The notes beneath the pieces are model-generated. The model searched no databases, was not told the DNA's origin, and worked only from the letters and a program-made list of their open reading frames with translations. The position numbers and the translations under genes were made by a program. From positions 9,172,827-9,236,826 of the forward strand of contig NC_090179.1 in the NCBI RefSeq assembly GCF_024679245.1: a stretch of 64,000 bases of DNA. The letters are read 5' to 3'. How positions within the stretch are numbered: the stretch's first letter is position 1; the number at the start of each line of letters is the position of its first letter. Positions 21,844 to 33,020 of the stretch are shown here, one piece after another. This DNA comes from Pseudorasbora parva. Taxonomy: Eukaryota; Chordata; Actinopteri; Cypriniformes; Gobionidae.

Positions 21844-22883
21844 AAGAAGGGCTGTCAGCAGGTGTCGTGGAGACTATACTCAGCTCCAGGGCTCCTTCCA
21901 CCAGGAAGCTGTACAACTTGAAGTGGAGAGTGTTCTCCATATGGTGTAGAGACCGTGAAGTAGACCCAGTGAACTGCGCTGTGGCTTCAGTACTGGAGTT
22001 TCTGCAAGATCGGTTTTCCTCCGGGCTTACCCCGTCCACACTTAAGGTGTATGTGGCCGCGATAGGAGCTTTCCACGCACCATTAGGTGAAGGACCTCTG
22101 GGGAGGCACCATCTGGTTGTACGGTTCCTCCGAGGAGCGCGGAGGATGAGACCTGTGGCTCGTTCTAGGATCCCTGCGTGGGATCTGGCAGTGGTTCTCG
22201 AAGGGTTGGTTGAGGCCCCCTTCGAACCGCTGGAGTTGGCTGAGGCCAAGAACCTCACGCTTAAGGTAGCTTTTCTCTTAGCCATCACCTCTCTGAGGAG
22301 GGTGGGGGACCTTCAGGCATTGGCAGTCACACCCAATTGCTTGGAGTTTGCCCCAGGCAATGTGAAAGCTATCTTGCGGCCGACCCCGGGATACGTCCCC
22401 AAGGTACCGTATAATGCGGTACGGTCGGTGGTTCTCCAGGCTTTTCATCCCCCGCCTCATGTGACGGCAGATGAGGGCAGGCTTCACCTCCTCTGCCCGG
22501 TGCGGGCATTGAGGATTTATTTGGAGAGGTCTGCCCAGTGGAGGAAGTCAGACCAGTTGTTAGTGTGCTTTGGTCCACCTAGGAAAGGGCTGCCTGCAGC
22601 AAAACAGACAATTAGTAACTGGATTGTCCAGGCAATAGCCACGGCCTATCAGGTGCGCAACTTGCCTTCACCTATAGCCGTGAGGGCGCATTCTACCAGG
22701 GGCATGGCCTCCTCGGTAGCCCTCCTTTCCGGAGCTTCTTTGCAAGAGATTTGCGAGGCGGCTGGGTGGGCCACACCGCATACCTTCGTGAGGTATTATA
22801 GTCTGCACCTCCCGGCGACGCCAGGCGCTAGGGTGCTCGCCCCTGATTATGCACTCCGGTTCATGTCATGGGGTGCAAGATAG
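21690..22883 (+). CDS. DIRS copy 1 tyrosine recombinase
   Basis: This enzyme would integrate the circular DNA copy of the element. The frame is open through TAG 22,881-22,883. I chose ATG 21,690; another ATG at 21,729 (384 residues) is equally plausible, and the same frame stays open back to 20,610 without recognisable protein. An N-terminal SAM-like DNA-binding region (APSTRKLYNLKWRVFSIWC, then TLKVYVAAIGAFH) is followed by the catalytic domain. That domain has Arg I in TSLRRVGDLQAL (codons 22,296-22,301), the HSTR box (His 22,689, Arg 22,698), Trp in AGWATPHTF, and the Tyr nucleophile in VRYYSLHL (22,794 or 22,797). All signature residues are present. It overlaps the end of pol by about 150 bp in another frame, as is usual in DIRS. 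This is the only fully open enzyme gene of the element. Confidence 0.88.
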   Translation: MVLRHYGPARRPSMADSSEEGSVDSGGGLDISPPARVMEPVGLAPEGAELIEEGLSAGVVETILSSRAPSTRKLYNLKWRVFSIWCRDREVDPVNCAVASVLEFLQDRFSSGLTPSTLKVYVAAIGAFHAPLGEGPLGRHHLVVRFLRGARRMRPVARSRIPAWDLAVVLEGLVEAPFEPLELAEAKNLTLKVAFLLAITSLRRVGDLQALAVTPNCLEFAPGNVKAILRPTPGYVPKVPYNAVRSVVLQAFHPPPHVTADEGRLHLLCPVRALRIYLERSAQWRKSDQLLVCFGPPRKGLPAAKQTISNWIVQAIATAYQVRNLPSPIAVRAHSTRGMASSVALLSGASLQEICEAAGWATPHTFVRYYSLHLPATPGARVLAPDYALRFMSWGAR

Positions 22884-22902
22884 GCGAGGACTAGTGGGTA
22901 CT

Positions 22903-23014
22903 CGTTCCCCGATGTGTCATCTACGATGACGCAGTGCGAGTTCCCTCGATAAAGGGAACGTCTCGGGTTATGAATATAACCCATGTTCCCTGAGAGGGAA
23001 CGAGACACTGCGTC
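22903..23014. repeat. DIRS copy 1 internal complementary region
   Basis: Positions 22,903-22,959 are the exact complement of the left terminus (17,934-17,990), and 22,957-23,014 are the exact complement of the right terminus (23,209-23,266). The two halves overlap by AAC, the complement of GTT. In the accepted DIRS model this region templates joining of the two ends into a circle. Confidence 0.93.
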
Positions 23015-23057
23015 TCGTAGCCCCGCCTATCTACAGAGCGGCCCGCTTCATAGCAGT
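23015..23057. other. DIRS copy 1 spacer between internal complementary region and right ITR
   Basis: A 43-bp GC-rich spacer (ccccgcctatctacagagcg within it) with no feature I can identify. Confidence 0.6.
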
Positions 23058-23217
23058 AAGCTGCGTTTGCTTGTGCCGGCGTCCCTTTATACCTCCGGGT
23101 ATGCCGTCACTCGTTACGTCATCACGCAACACCAATCAAGATTGGACTTTTTTGATATGAACTCAGCAGCGTCACGCCGTGGGCGTTCCCCGATGTGTCA
23201 TCTACGATGACGCAGTG
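23058..23217 (-). repeat. DIRS copy 1 right inverted terminal repeat
   Basis: Exact reverse complement of 17,957-18,116, including the CCAAT pair, CRE-like site and TATA box on the minus strand. Confidence 0.93.
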
Positions 23218-23266
23218 TCTCGTTCCCTCTCAGGGAACATGGGTTATATTCATAACCCGAGACGTT
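23218..23266. repeat. DIRS copy 1 right-end tip with two hairpins
   Basis: Terminal 49 bp absent from the left end. Two short palindromes: gttccctctcagggaac and gggttatattcataaccc. It ends cgagacGTT, the junction trinucleotide. The left tip has its own palindrome, ttccctttatcgagggaa. The hairpins may be recombinase recognition arms (inference). Confidence 0.75.
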
Positions 23267-24979
23267 TCTTCAGTATATCAAGGATGAGATTTTTTTGACA
23301 AAAAAAAAAAAATCTGACCCGAGATTCCATGAACTTGAACTTTCTATGCATATAAATAGAATCCATCTCATGTTTTATTAGTTCTTCAATGATGACCATT
23401 TTATCTTATTTTTGGCCAGATTGTTTGAACTTGAACCTTCTTTAAAGACTTCTGACATTCTGATGTTTCTTCAGTAGATCAAGGATGATAATTTTTTGAC
23501 AAAAAAAAATCTGACCCTGGATCCCATGAACTTGAACTTTCTATGCATATAAATAGATTCATTCTAATGCATTGGTTCAGGGATGACCTATTGAACTTAT
23601 CTGTGCCCAAATACTCTTTGAACTTGAACATTCTACACAGACTTTATGACTACCTGTGGTTTCATCAGTAGGTCAAGGAAGACATTTTTTGACAAAAAAA
23701 AAAAATCTGACCCTGGATCCCATGAATTTGAACTTTCTATGCATATAAATAGATTCATTCTGATGCATTGGTTCAGGGATGACATATTGAACCTATTTGT
23801 GGCCAAATAGTCTTTGAACTTGAACATTATACACAGACTTTATGACTTTTTGTTGTTTCTTCAGTATATCAAGGATGAGATTTTTTTTGACAAAAAAAAG
23901 ATTCTGACCCTGGATCCCATGAACTTGAAATTTCTATGCACATAAAAAGATTCATTCTGATGCATTGGTTCAGGGATGACCTATTGAACCTATTTGTGGC
24001 CAAATAGTCTTTGAACTTGAACATTATACACAGACTTTATGACTTTTTGTTGTTTCTTCAGTATATCAAGGATGAGATTTTTTGACAAAAAAAAAAAGAT
24101 TCTGACCCTGGATCCCATGAACTTGAAATTTCTATGCACATAAAAAGATTCCTTCTAATGCAGTGGTTCAAGGATGACCTTTTGAACTTATTTGTACCCA
24201 AATACTCTTTAAACTTGAACATTCTATAAAGACTTTATGACTACCTGTGGTTTCATCAGTAGGTCAAGGAAGATATTTTTTTGAAAAAAAAATAAAAAAT
24301 AAGTCTCACCCTAGATTCCTTGAACTTGAACTTTCTTTGCATATAAATAGATTCCTTCTGATGCAGTGGTTCAAGGATGATCTATTGAACCTATTTGTGG
24401 CCAAATAGTCTTTGAACTTGAACATTCCACACAGACTTTATGACTTTCTGTTGTTTCTTCAGTATATCAAGGATGAGATTTTTTTGACAAAAAAAAAAAA
24501 AAATCTGACCCGAGATTCCATGAACTTGAACTTTCTATGCATATAAATAGAGTCCTTCTGATGTTTTATTAGTTCTTCAATGATGACCATTTGAACTTAT
24601 TTTTGGCCAGATTCTTTGAACTTGAACCTTCTTTAAAGACTTCTGACATTCTGTTGTTTCTTCAGTAGATCAAGGATGAGAATTTTTTGACAAAAAAAAA
24701 ATCTGACCCTGGATCCCATGAACTTGAACTTTCTATGCATATAAATAGATTACTTCAGATGAAGTGGTTCAAGGATGACCTTTTGAACTTATTTGTGCCC
24801 AAATACTCTTTAAACTTGAACATTCTATAAAGACTTTATGACTACCTGTGGTTTCATCAGTAGGTAAAGGAAGATATTTTTTGAAAAAATAAATAAATAA
24901 ATCTCACCCTAGATTCCTTGAACTTGAACTTTCTATGCATATAAATAGATTCCTTCTGATGCAGTGGTACAGGGAAGAT
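23267..24979 (+). repeat. SatA satellite array, segment 3
   Basis: Continuation of the monomer split by DIRS copy 1 (tcttcagtatatcaaggatg). Carries the private variant agaatccatctcatgtttta (about 23,357) shared with 27,502, 38,179, 41,740 and 63,849. It ends in aagat at 24,975-24,979, the left target duplication of the retroposon. No gene. Confidence 0.95.
24975..24979 (+). repeat. Left target-site duplication of retroposon
   Basis: aagat, repeated at 25,944-25,948. The paralogous empty site at 39,792-39,796 has one aagat. Confidence 0.85.
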
Positions 24980-25003
24980 AATAATAATAATAATAATAAT
25001 AAT
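24980..25003 (+). repeat. (AAT)n microsatellite, retroposon 3' tail
   Basis: About eight AAT units; on the minus strand this is the (ATT)n tail of the retroposon. Confidence 0.9.
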
Positions 25004-25140
25004 AGATTTTATTTATAATGCACTTTTCATTCCGAAGAATCTCAAAGTGCAACAAAGGGGGGGGGGGGGAATAACAACAAAAAAATGAATAACAAGTAAA
25101 AATATAGAATACTACAAACAATCAACCAACACAGAAAACA

Positions 25141-25272
25141 GAACAGAAACAGAGCTGATGGTGAACAGAAACAGAGCTGATGGTGAACAGAAACAGAGCT
25201 GATGGTGAACAGAAAACAGCTGATGGTGGACAGAAACAGAGCTGACGGTGAACAGAAAACAGCTGATGGTGG
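25141..25272 (+). repeat. 22-bp minisatellite within retroposon
   Basis: About six units of gaacagaaacagagctgatg plus gt. Two of the six are shortened (gaacagaaaacagctgatgg). Confidence 0.85.
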
Positions 25273-25943
25273 AAGTCTCTGTTAGCTCCGCAGCACACTG
25301 TGGTCCACTCCATGTTTCAGATTTCTCCCAGCGGCAGTGTCCCGATGACATCGCTGAGGCACGACAGCTGAAGACCAGATGATGGGTCTTCTTCATGATG
25401 ATTCAAACGATGGGGATCGCTGCAGCACCATGCAGGAGGCAGAACATTCCTCCGGGCACTTCTGTGGACACACCGGGGCCGGCGCAGATGTCGCTCCACG
25501 GTCGCAATGCAGGACGGAACAGCGGCGCAGCCGAGAAGCAGAACATCCCAACATCATGCCGGACGCCGACGACGAGAGCCCGGATGACGCTAGCCCGGTG
25601 CAAATTTCAGCCACCATGCAGCTTAAGCCCAAGGGAGACCACCAGTGAGCACCCGCGGCGAGAAACATAAAATGTCCTCCAAACCAGAACCAACCGCAGC
25701 AATTCAAATGTAAACATTAGAGAAGCGGTTGAAAACGGCGAAACGACGAACAACGACCTCTCAGTGGCTGCCAGCAATCAGCAACAGTCCCAATTGTAGC
25801 TCTGACTGTTAGACTAGTCACAAACATAAGGAAATAAAATAAAATGTAAATCTAATAGTACATTAACATGATTTGTTGTGGGTGGAGAAGCGGCGAACAG
25901 ACGACGCCAGCGTCCTCTCCCCCACGTTGCCTAGCAACTCCTC

Positions 25944-28900
25944 AAGATCTATTGAACCTATTTGTGGCCAGATAGTCTTTGAACTTGAACATTCCACACA
26001 GACTTTATGACTTTTTGTTGTTTCTTCAGTATATCAAGGATGAGATTTTTTTAACAAAAAAAAAAAATCTGACCCGAGATTCCATGAACTTGAACTTTCT
26101 ATGCATATCAATAGATTCCTTCTGATGTTTTATTAGTTCTTCAATGATGACCATTTGAACTTATTTTTGGCCAGATTCTTTGAACTTGAACCTTCTTTAA
26201 AGACTTCTGACATTCCGTTGTTTCTTCAGTAGATCAAGGATGAGAATTTTTTGACAAAATTTTTTTTTACCCTGGATCCCATGAACTTGAACTTTCTATG
26301 CATATAAATTGATTCCTTCTGATGCAGTGGTACAGGGATGATCTATTGAACCTATTTGTGGCCAAATAGTCTTTGAACTTGAACATTCCACACAGACTTT
26401 ATAACTTCTGTTGTTTCTTCAGTATATCAAGGATGAGATTTTTTTGACAAAAAAAAAAAAAATCTGACCCGAGATTCCATGAACTTGAACTTTCTATGCA
26501 TATAAATAGATTCCTTCTGATGTTTTATTAGTTCTTCAATGATGACCATTTGAACTTATTTTTGGCCAGATTCTTTGAACTTGAACCTTCTTTAAAGACT
26601 TCTGACATTCTGTTGTTTCTTCAGTAGATCAAGGATGAGAATTTTTTGACAAAAACAAATCTGACCCTGGATCTCATGAACTTGAACTTTCTATGCATAT
26701 AAATTGATTCCTTCTGATGCAGTGGTTCAAGGATGACCTTTTGAACTTATTTGTGCCCAAATATTCTTTGTACTTGAACATTCTATAAAGACTTTATGAC
26801 TACCTGTGGTTTCATCAGTAGGTAAAGGAAGACATTTTTTTTACAAAAAAAAAAAAATCTCACCCTAGATTCCATGAACTTGAACTTTCTATGCATACAG
26901 ATTCCTTCTGATGTTTTATTAGTTCTTCAAGGATGACCATTTGAACTTATTTTTGGCCAGATTCGTTGCACTTGAACCTTGTTTAAAGATTTCTGACATT
27001 CTGTTGTTTCTTCAGTAGATCAAGGATGAGATTTTTTTGACCAAAAAAAAAAGATTCTGACCCTGGATCCCATGAACTTGAACTTTCTATGCATATAAAT
27101 AGATTACTTCTGATGCAGTGGTTCAAGGATGACCTTCTGAACTTATCTGTGCCCAAATACTCTTTGAACTTGAACATTCTATAAAGACTTTATGACTACC
27201 TGTGGTTTCATCAGTAGGTCAAGGAAGACATTTTTTGACAAAAAAAAAATAAATCTGACCCTGGATCCCATGAATTTGAACTTTCTATGCATATAAATAG
27301 ATTCCTTCTGATGCATTGGTTCAGGGATGACCTATTGAACCTATTTGTGGCCAAATAGTCTTTGAACTTGAACATTCCACACAGACTTTATGACTTTCTG
27401 TTGTTTCTTCAGTATATCAAGGATGAGATTTTTTTGACAAAAAAAAAAAAAAAATCTGACCCGAGATTCCATGAACTTGAACTTTCTATGCATATAAATA
27501 GAATCCATCTCATGTTTTATTAGTTCTTCAATGATGACCATTTTATCTTATTTTTGGCCAGATTGTTTGAACTTGAACCTTCTTTAAAGACTTCTGACAT
27601 TCTGTTGTTTCTTCAGTAGATCAAGGATGATAATTTTTTGACAAAAAAAAAAAAATCTGACCCTGGATCCCATGAACTTGAAGTTTCTATGCATATAAAA
27701 AGATTCCTTCAATGCAGTGGTTCAAGGATGACCTTTTGAACTTATTTGTGCCGAAATACTCTTTAAACTTGAACATTCTATAAAGACTTTATGACTACCT
27801 GTGGTTTCATCAGTAGGTCAAGGAAGACATTTTTTGACAAAAAAATAAATAAAAAATCTGACCCTAGATTCCATGAACTTGAACTTTCTATGCATATAAA
27901 TAGATTCCTTCTGATGCAGTGGTTCAGGGATGACCTATTGAACCTATTTGTGGCCAAATAGTCTTTGAAATTGAACATTCCACACAGACTTTATGATTAC
28001 CTGTTGTTTCATCAGTTGGTCAAGGAAGACATATTTTGGCAAAAAAAATAAATAAAAACATTCTCACCCTAGATTCCATGAACTTGAACGTTCTATGCAT
28101 ATAAATAGATTTATTCTGATGTTTTATTAGTTCTTGAAGGATGACCTTTTGAACTTATTTTTGGCAAGATTCTTTGAACTTGAACCTTCTTTAAAGACTT
28201 CTGACATTCTGTTGTTTCTTCAGTATATCAAGGATGAGATTTTTTTGAGAAAAAAAAAAATTCTCACCCTAGATTCCATGAACTTGAACTTTCTATGCAT
28301 ATAAAAAGATTCCTTCTGATGCAGTGGTTCAATGATGACCTTTTGAACCTATTTGTACCCAAATACTCTTTGAACTTGAACATTCTATAAAGACTTTATG
28401 ACTACTTATGGTTTCATCAGTAGGTCAAGGAAGACATTTTTTGACAAAAAAAAATCTCACCCTAGATTCCATGAACTTGAACTTTCTATGCATATAAATA
28501 GATTCCTTCTGATGTTTTATTAGTTCTTCAATGATTACCATTTGAAGTTATTTTTGGCCAGATTCTTTGAACTTGAACCTTCTTTAAAGACTTCTGACAT
28601 TCTGTTGTTTCTTCAGTAGATCAAGGATGAGAATTTTTTGACAAAAAAAAATCTGACCCTGGATCCCATGAACTTGAACTTTCTATGCATATAAATAGAT
28701 TACTTCTGATGCAGTGGTTCAAGGATGACCTTTTGAACTTATCTGTGCCCAAATACTCTTTGAACTTGTACATTCTACACAGACTTTATGACTACCTGTT
28801 GTTTCATCAGTAGGTCAAGGAAGACATTTTTTGGCAAAAAAAAAAAAATCTCACCCTAGATTCCATGAACTTGAACTTTCTATGCATATAAATAGATTAC

Positions 28901-31900
28901 TTCTGGTGCAGTGGTTCAAGGATGACCTTTTGAACTTATTTTTGCCCAAAAACTCTTTGAACTTGAACATTCTATAAAGACTTTATGACTACCTGTGGTT
29001 TCATCAGTCGGTCAAGGAAGACATTTTTTGACAAAAAAAAATAAATCTGACCCTGGATCCCATGAATTTGAACTTTCTATGCATATTAATAGATTCATTC
29101 TGATGCATTGGTTCAGGGAAGACCTATTGAACCTAATTGTGGCCAAATAGTCTTTTAACTTGAACATTATACACAGACTTTATGACTTTTTGTTGTTTCT
29201 TCAGTATATCAAGGATGAGATTTTTTTGAGAAAAAAAAAAATTCTCACCCTAGATTCCATGAACTTGAACTTTCTATGCATATAAATAGATTTATTCTGA
29301 TGTTTTATTAGTTCTTCAAGGATGACCTTTTGAACTTATTTTTGGCAAGATTCTTTGAACTTGAAACTTCTTTAAAGACTTCTGACATTCTGTTGTTTCT
29401 TCAGTAGATCAAGGTTGAGATTTTTTTGACAAAAAAAAAAAAAAATCTGACCCGAGATTCCATGAACTTGAACTGTCTATGCATATAAATAGATTCCTTC
29501 TGATGTTTTATTAGTTCTTCAATGATGACCATTTGAACTTATTTTTGGCCAGATTCTTTGAACTTGAACCTTCTTTAAAAACTTCTTACATTCTGTTGTT
29601 TCTTCAGTAGATCAAGGATGAGAATTTTTTGACAAAAAAAAATCTGACCCTGGATCCCATGAACTTGAACTTTCTATGCATATAAATAGATTACTTCTGG
29701 TGCAGTAGTTCAAGGATGACCTTTTGAACTTATTTTTGCCCAAATACTCTTTGAACTTGAACATTCTATAAAGACTTTATGACTACCTGTGGTTTCATCA
29801 GTAGGTCAAGGAAGACATTTTTTGACAAAAAAAAAAAAAATCTGACCCTGGATCCCATGAATTTGAACTTTCTATGCATATAAATAGATTCATTCTGATG
29901 CATTGGTTCAGGGAAGACCTATTGAACCTATTTGTGGCCAAATATTCTTTTAACTTGAACATTATACAAAGACTTTATGACTTTTTGTTGTTTCTTCAGT
30001 ATATCAAGGATGAGATTTTTTTGACAAAAAAAAAATTCTCACCCTAGATTCCATGAACTTGAACTTTCTATGCATATAAATAGATTTATTCTGATGTTTT
30101 ATTAGTTCTTCAAGGATGACCTTTTGAACTTATTTTTGGCAAGATTCTTTGAACTTGAACCTTCTTTAAAGACTTCTGACATTCTGTTGTTTCTTCAGTA
30201 GATCAAGGTTGAGATTTTTTTGACAAAAAAAAAAAAAGATTCTGACCCTGGATGCCATGAACTTGAACTTTCTACACAAATAAATAGATTACTTCTGGTG
30301 CAGTGGTTCAAGGATGACCTTTTGAACTTATTTGTGCCCAAATACTCTTTGAACTTGAACATTCTATAAAGACTTTATGACTACTTGTGGTTTAATCAGT
30401 AGGTCAAGGAAGATATTTTTTGAAAAAAATAAATAAATAAATCTCACCCTAGATTCCTTGAACTTGAACTTTCTATGCATATAAATAGATTTATTCTGAT
30501 GTTTTATTAGTTCTTCAAGGATGACCTTTTGAACTTATTTTTGGCCAGATTCTTTGAACTTGAACCTTCTTTAAAGACCTCTGACATTCTGTTGTTTCTT
30601 CAGTAGATCAAGGATGAGAATTTTTTGACAAAAAAAAATCTGACCCTGGATCCCATGAACTTGAACTTTCTATGCATATAAATAGATTCCTTCTGATGTT
30701 TTATTAGTTCTTCAATGATGACCATTTTAACTTATTTTTGGCCAGATTCTTTGAACTTGAACCTTCTTTAAAGACTTCTGACATTCTGTTGTTTCTTCAG
30801 TAGATCAAGGATGATAATTTTTTAACAAAAAAAAAAATCTGACCCTGGATCCCATGAACTTGCCCTTTCTATGCATATAAATAGATTTTTTCTGATGCAG
30901 TGGTTCAAGGATGACCTTTTGAACTTATCTGTGCCCAAATAGTCTTTGAACTTGAACATTCTACACAGACTTTATGACTACCTGTTGTTTCATCAGTAGG
31001 TCAAGGAAGACATTTTTTGGCAAAATAAAAAATCTGACCCTGGATCCCATGAATTTGAACTTTCTATGCATATAAATAGATTCATTCTGATGCATTGGTT
31101 CAGGGAAGACCTATTGAACCTATTTGTGGCCAAATAGTCTTTTAACTTGAACATTATACACAGACTTTATGACTTTTTGTTGTTTCTCATCAAGGATGAG
31201 ATTTTTATGAGAAAAAAAAAAAAACTCACCCTAGATTCCATGAACTTGAACTTTCTATGCATATAAATAGATTTATTCTGATGTTTTATTAGTTCTTCAA
31301 GGATGACCTTTTGAACTTATTTTTGGCAAGATTCTTTGAACTTGAACCTTCTTTAAAGACTTCTGACAGTCTGTTGTTTCTTCAGTAGATCAAGGTTGAG
31401 ATTTTTTTGACAAAAAAAAAAAAAAAGATTCTGACCCTGGATCCTATGAACTTGAACTTTCTACACATATAAATAGATTACTTCTGGTGCAGTGGTTCAA
31501 GGATGACCTTTTGAACTTATTTGTGCCCAAATACTCTTTGAACTTGAACATTCTATAAAGACTTATGACTACCTGTGGTTTCATCAGTAGGTCAAGGAAG
31601 ACATTTTTTGACAAAAAAAAAAAAATCTCACCCTAAATTCCATGAACTTGAACTTTCTATGCATATAGATTCCTTCTGATGTTTTATTAGTTCTTCAAGG
31701 ATGCCCATTTGAACTTATTTTTTGCCAGATTCTTTGAACTTGAACCTTGTTTAAAGATTTCTGACATTCTGTTGTTTCTTCAGTAGATTAAGGATGAGAT
31801 TTTTTTGACCAAAAAAAAAAGATTCTAACCCTGGATCCCATGAACTTGAACTTTCTATGCATATAAATAGATTACTTCTGATGCATTGGTTCAAGGATGA

Positions 31901-32755
31901 CCTTTTGAACTTATCTGTGCCCAAATACTCTTTGAACTTGAACATTCTACACAGACTTTATGACTACCTGTTTTCATCAGTAGGTCAAGGAAGACATTTT
32001 TTTGCAAAAAAAAAAAAAATCTCACCCTAGATTCCATGAACTTGAACGTTCTATGCATATAAATAGATTACTTCTGGTGCAGTGGTTCAAGGACGACCTT
32101 TTGAAACTATTTGTGCCCAAATACTCTTTGAACTTGAACATTCTATAAAGACTTTATGACTACCTGTGGTTTCATCAGTATGTCAAGGAAGACATTTTTT
32201 GACAAAAAAAAAAAATCTGACCCTGGATCCCATGAATTTGAACTTTCTATGCATATAAATAGATTCATTCTGATGCATTGGTTCAGGGATGACCTATTGA
32301 ACCTATTTGTGGCCAAATAGTCTTTGAACTTGAACATTATACACAGACTTTATGACTTTTTGTTGTTTCTTCAGTATATCAAGGATGAGTTTTTTTTGAC
32401 AAAAAAAAGATTCTGACCCTGGATCCCATGAACTTGAAATTTCTATGCATATAAAAAGATTCCTTCTAATGCAGTGGTTCAAGGATGACCTTTTGAACTT
32501 ATTTGTGCCCAAATACTCTTTAAACTTGAACATTCTATAAAGACTTTATGACTACCTGTGGTTTCATCAGTAGGTCAAGGAAGACATTTTTTGACAAAAA
32601 AAAAATTCTGACCCTGGATCCCATGAATTTGAACTTTCTATGCATATAAATAGATTCCTTCTGATGCAGTGGTACAGGGATGATCTATTGAACCTATTTG
32701 TGGCCAAATAGTCTTTGAACTTGAACATTCCACACAGACTTTATGACTTTCTGTT
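25944..32755 (+). repeat. SatA satellite array, segment 4
   Basis: Resumes with aagatctattgaacc. Includes the A/T-inverted variant where the A-tract becomes acaaaattttttttt (about 26,257), found also at 5,350 and 40,103. Positions 27,250-27,560 are a DIRS-free relative of the insertion locus on the right side. The second duplicated unit starts at about 30,655. No gene. Confidence 0.95.
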
Positions 32756-32778
32756 GTTCCCTTTATCGAGGGAACTCG

Positions 32779-32938
32779 CACTGCGTCATCGTAGATGACA
32801 CATCGGGGAACGCCCACGGCGTGACGCTGCTGAGTTCATATCAAAAAAGTCCAATCTTGATTGGTGTTGCGTGATGACGTAACGAGTGACGGCATACCCG
32901 GAGGTATAAAGGGACGCCGGCACAAGCAAACGCAGCTT
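32779..32938 (+). repeat. DIRS copy 2 left inverted terminal repeat
   Basis: 160 bp, identical by eye to the copy 1 left ITR and complementary to 37,880-38,039. Confidence 0.92.
32851..32911 (+). promoter_or_regulatory. DIRS copy 2 promoter-like cluster
   Basis: Inverted CCAAT pair, CRE-like tgacgtaa and TATA box tataaag, unchanged from copy 1, about 110 bp before the gag ATG at 33,021. Confidence 0.6.
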
Positions 32939-33020
32939 CCTGCTTTCAACGGTCGCGCTCTGTGTTCTGTCTGTCTATTTGGTGTTGTTTGTCCCGTAGG
33001 GCTTATTATATCAGTAGAGA

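Larger units (their letters stand above)
17934..23266 (+). mobile_element. DIRS-type tyrosine-recombinase retrotransposon, copy 1
   Basis: Complete element, 5,330 bp plus one shared GTT. It has the full DIRS architecture: 160-bp perfect inverted terminal repeats, an internal complementary region before the right repeat, and gag, RT/RNase H/methyltransferase-like and tyrosine recombinase frames in order. It is GC-rich inside AT-rich satellite. The left flank ends ctgttGTT and the right flank begins GTTtcttcag, while the uninterrupted monomer reads ctgttGTTtcttcag. So there is a GTT at each end and no longer target duplication, as expected for recombinase-mediated insertion of a circle. Gag and pol are disrupted; the recombinase frame is open. 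It is probably non-autonomous now. Confidence 0.95.
24980..25943 (-). mobile_element. Retroposon insert with LINE/SINE-like (ATT)n tail
   Basis: A 964-bp insert unlike either satellite, flanked by direct repeats aagat (24,975-24,979 and 25,944-25,948). Read on the minus strand it ends gcactttgagattcttcgga, then aaaagtgcattataaataaa and (ATT)n. That is the style of 3' tail seen on fish L2/RTE-type LINEs and their SINEs, so transcription is taken as minus strand. The body has a 13-G run (25,057-25,069), a 22-bp minisatellite (25,141-25,272) and a GC-rich section (25,300-25,670). Open frames of up to about 104 codons occur, but none shows a recognisable domain. I see no RT or endonuclease motif, so it is a non-autonomous or 5'-truncated copy. 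Exact family not recognised. Confidence 0.75.
15830..30654 (+). repeat. 14.8-kb duplicated unit, copy 1
   Basis: From about 15,830 the sequence matches 30,655 onward at an offset of 14,821-14,825, through satellite, DIRS and satellite again to about 24,974, then beyond the retroposon to about 28,220. Shared private variants mark it: cttgccctttctatgc (16,036), tgtttctcatcaagg (16,360), ctacctgttttcatcagt (17,142) and gaaactatttgtgccc (17,283). Left of about 15,830 the two copies sit next to different monomer classes, which defines the junction. The right limit is mosaic: 28,220-30,170 has no collinear partner in copy 2. Confidence 0.8.

Noticed and set aside
17934..23266. Endogenous retrovirus or LTR element
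   Set aside because: Termini are inverted rather than direct repeats, there is no DDE integrase, protease or envelope region, no 4-6 bp target duplication, and a tyrosine recombinase is present. This is DIRS, not a retrovirus.
25379..25707. Short open frames on both strands in the GC-rich part of the retroposon
   Set aside because: 89-104 codons, overlapping in several frames, with no domain; best explained by composition.
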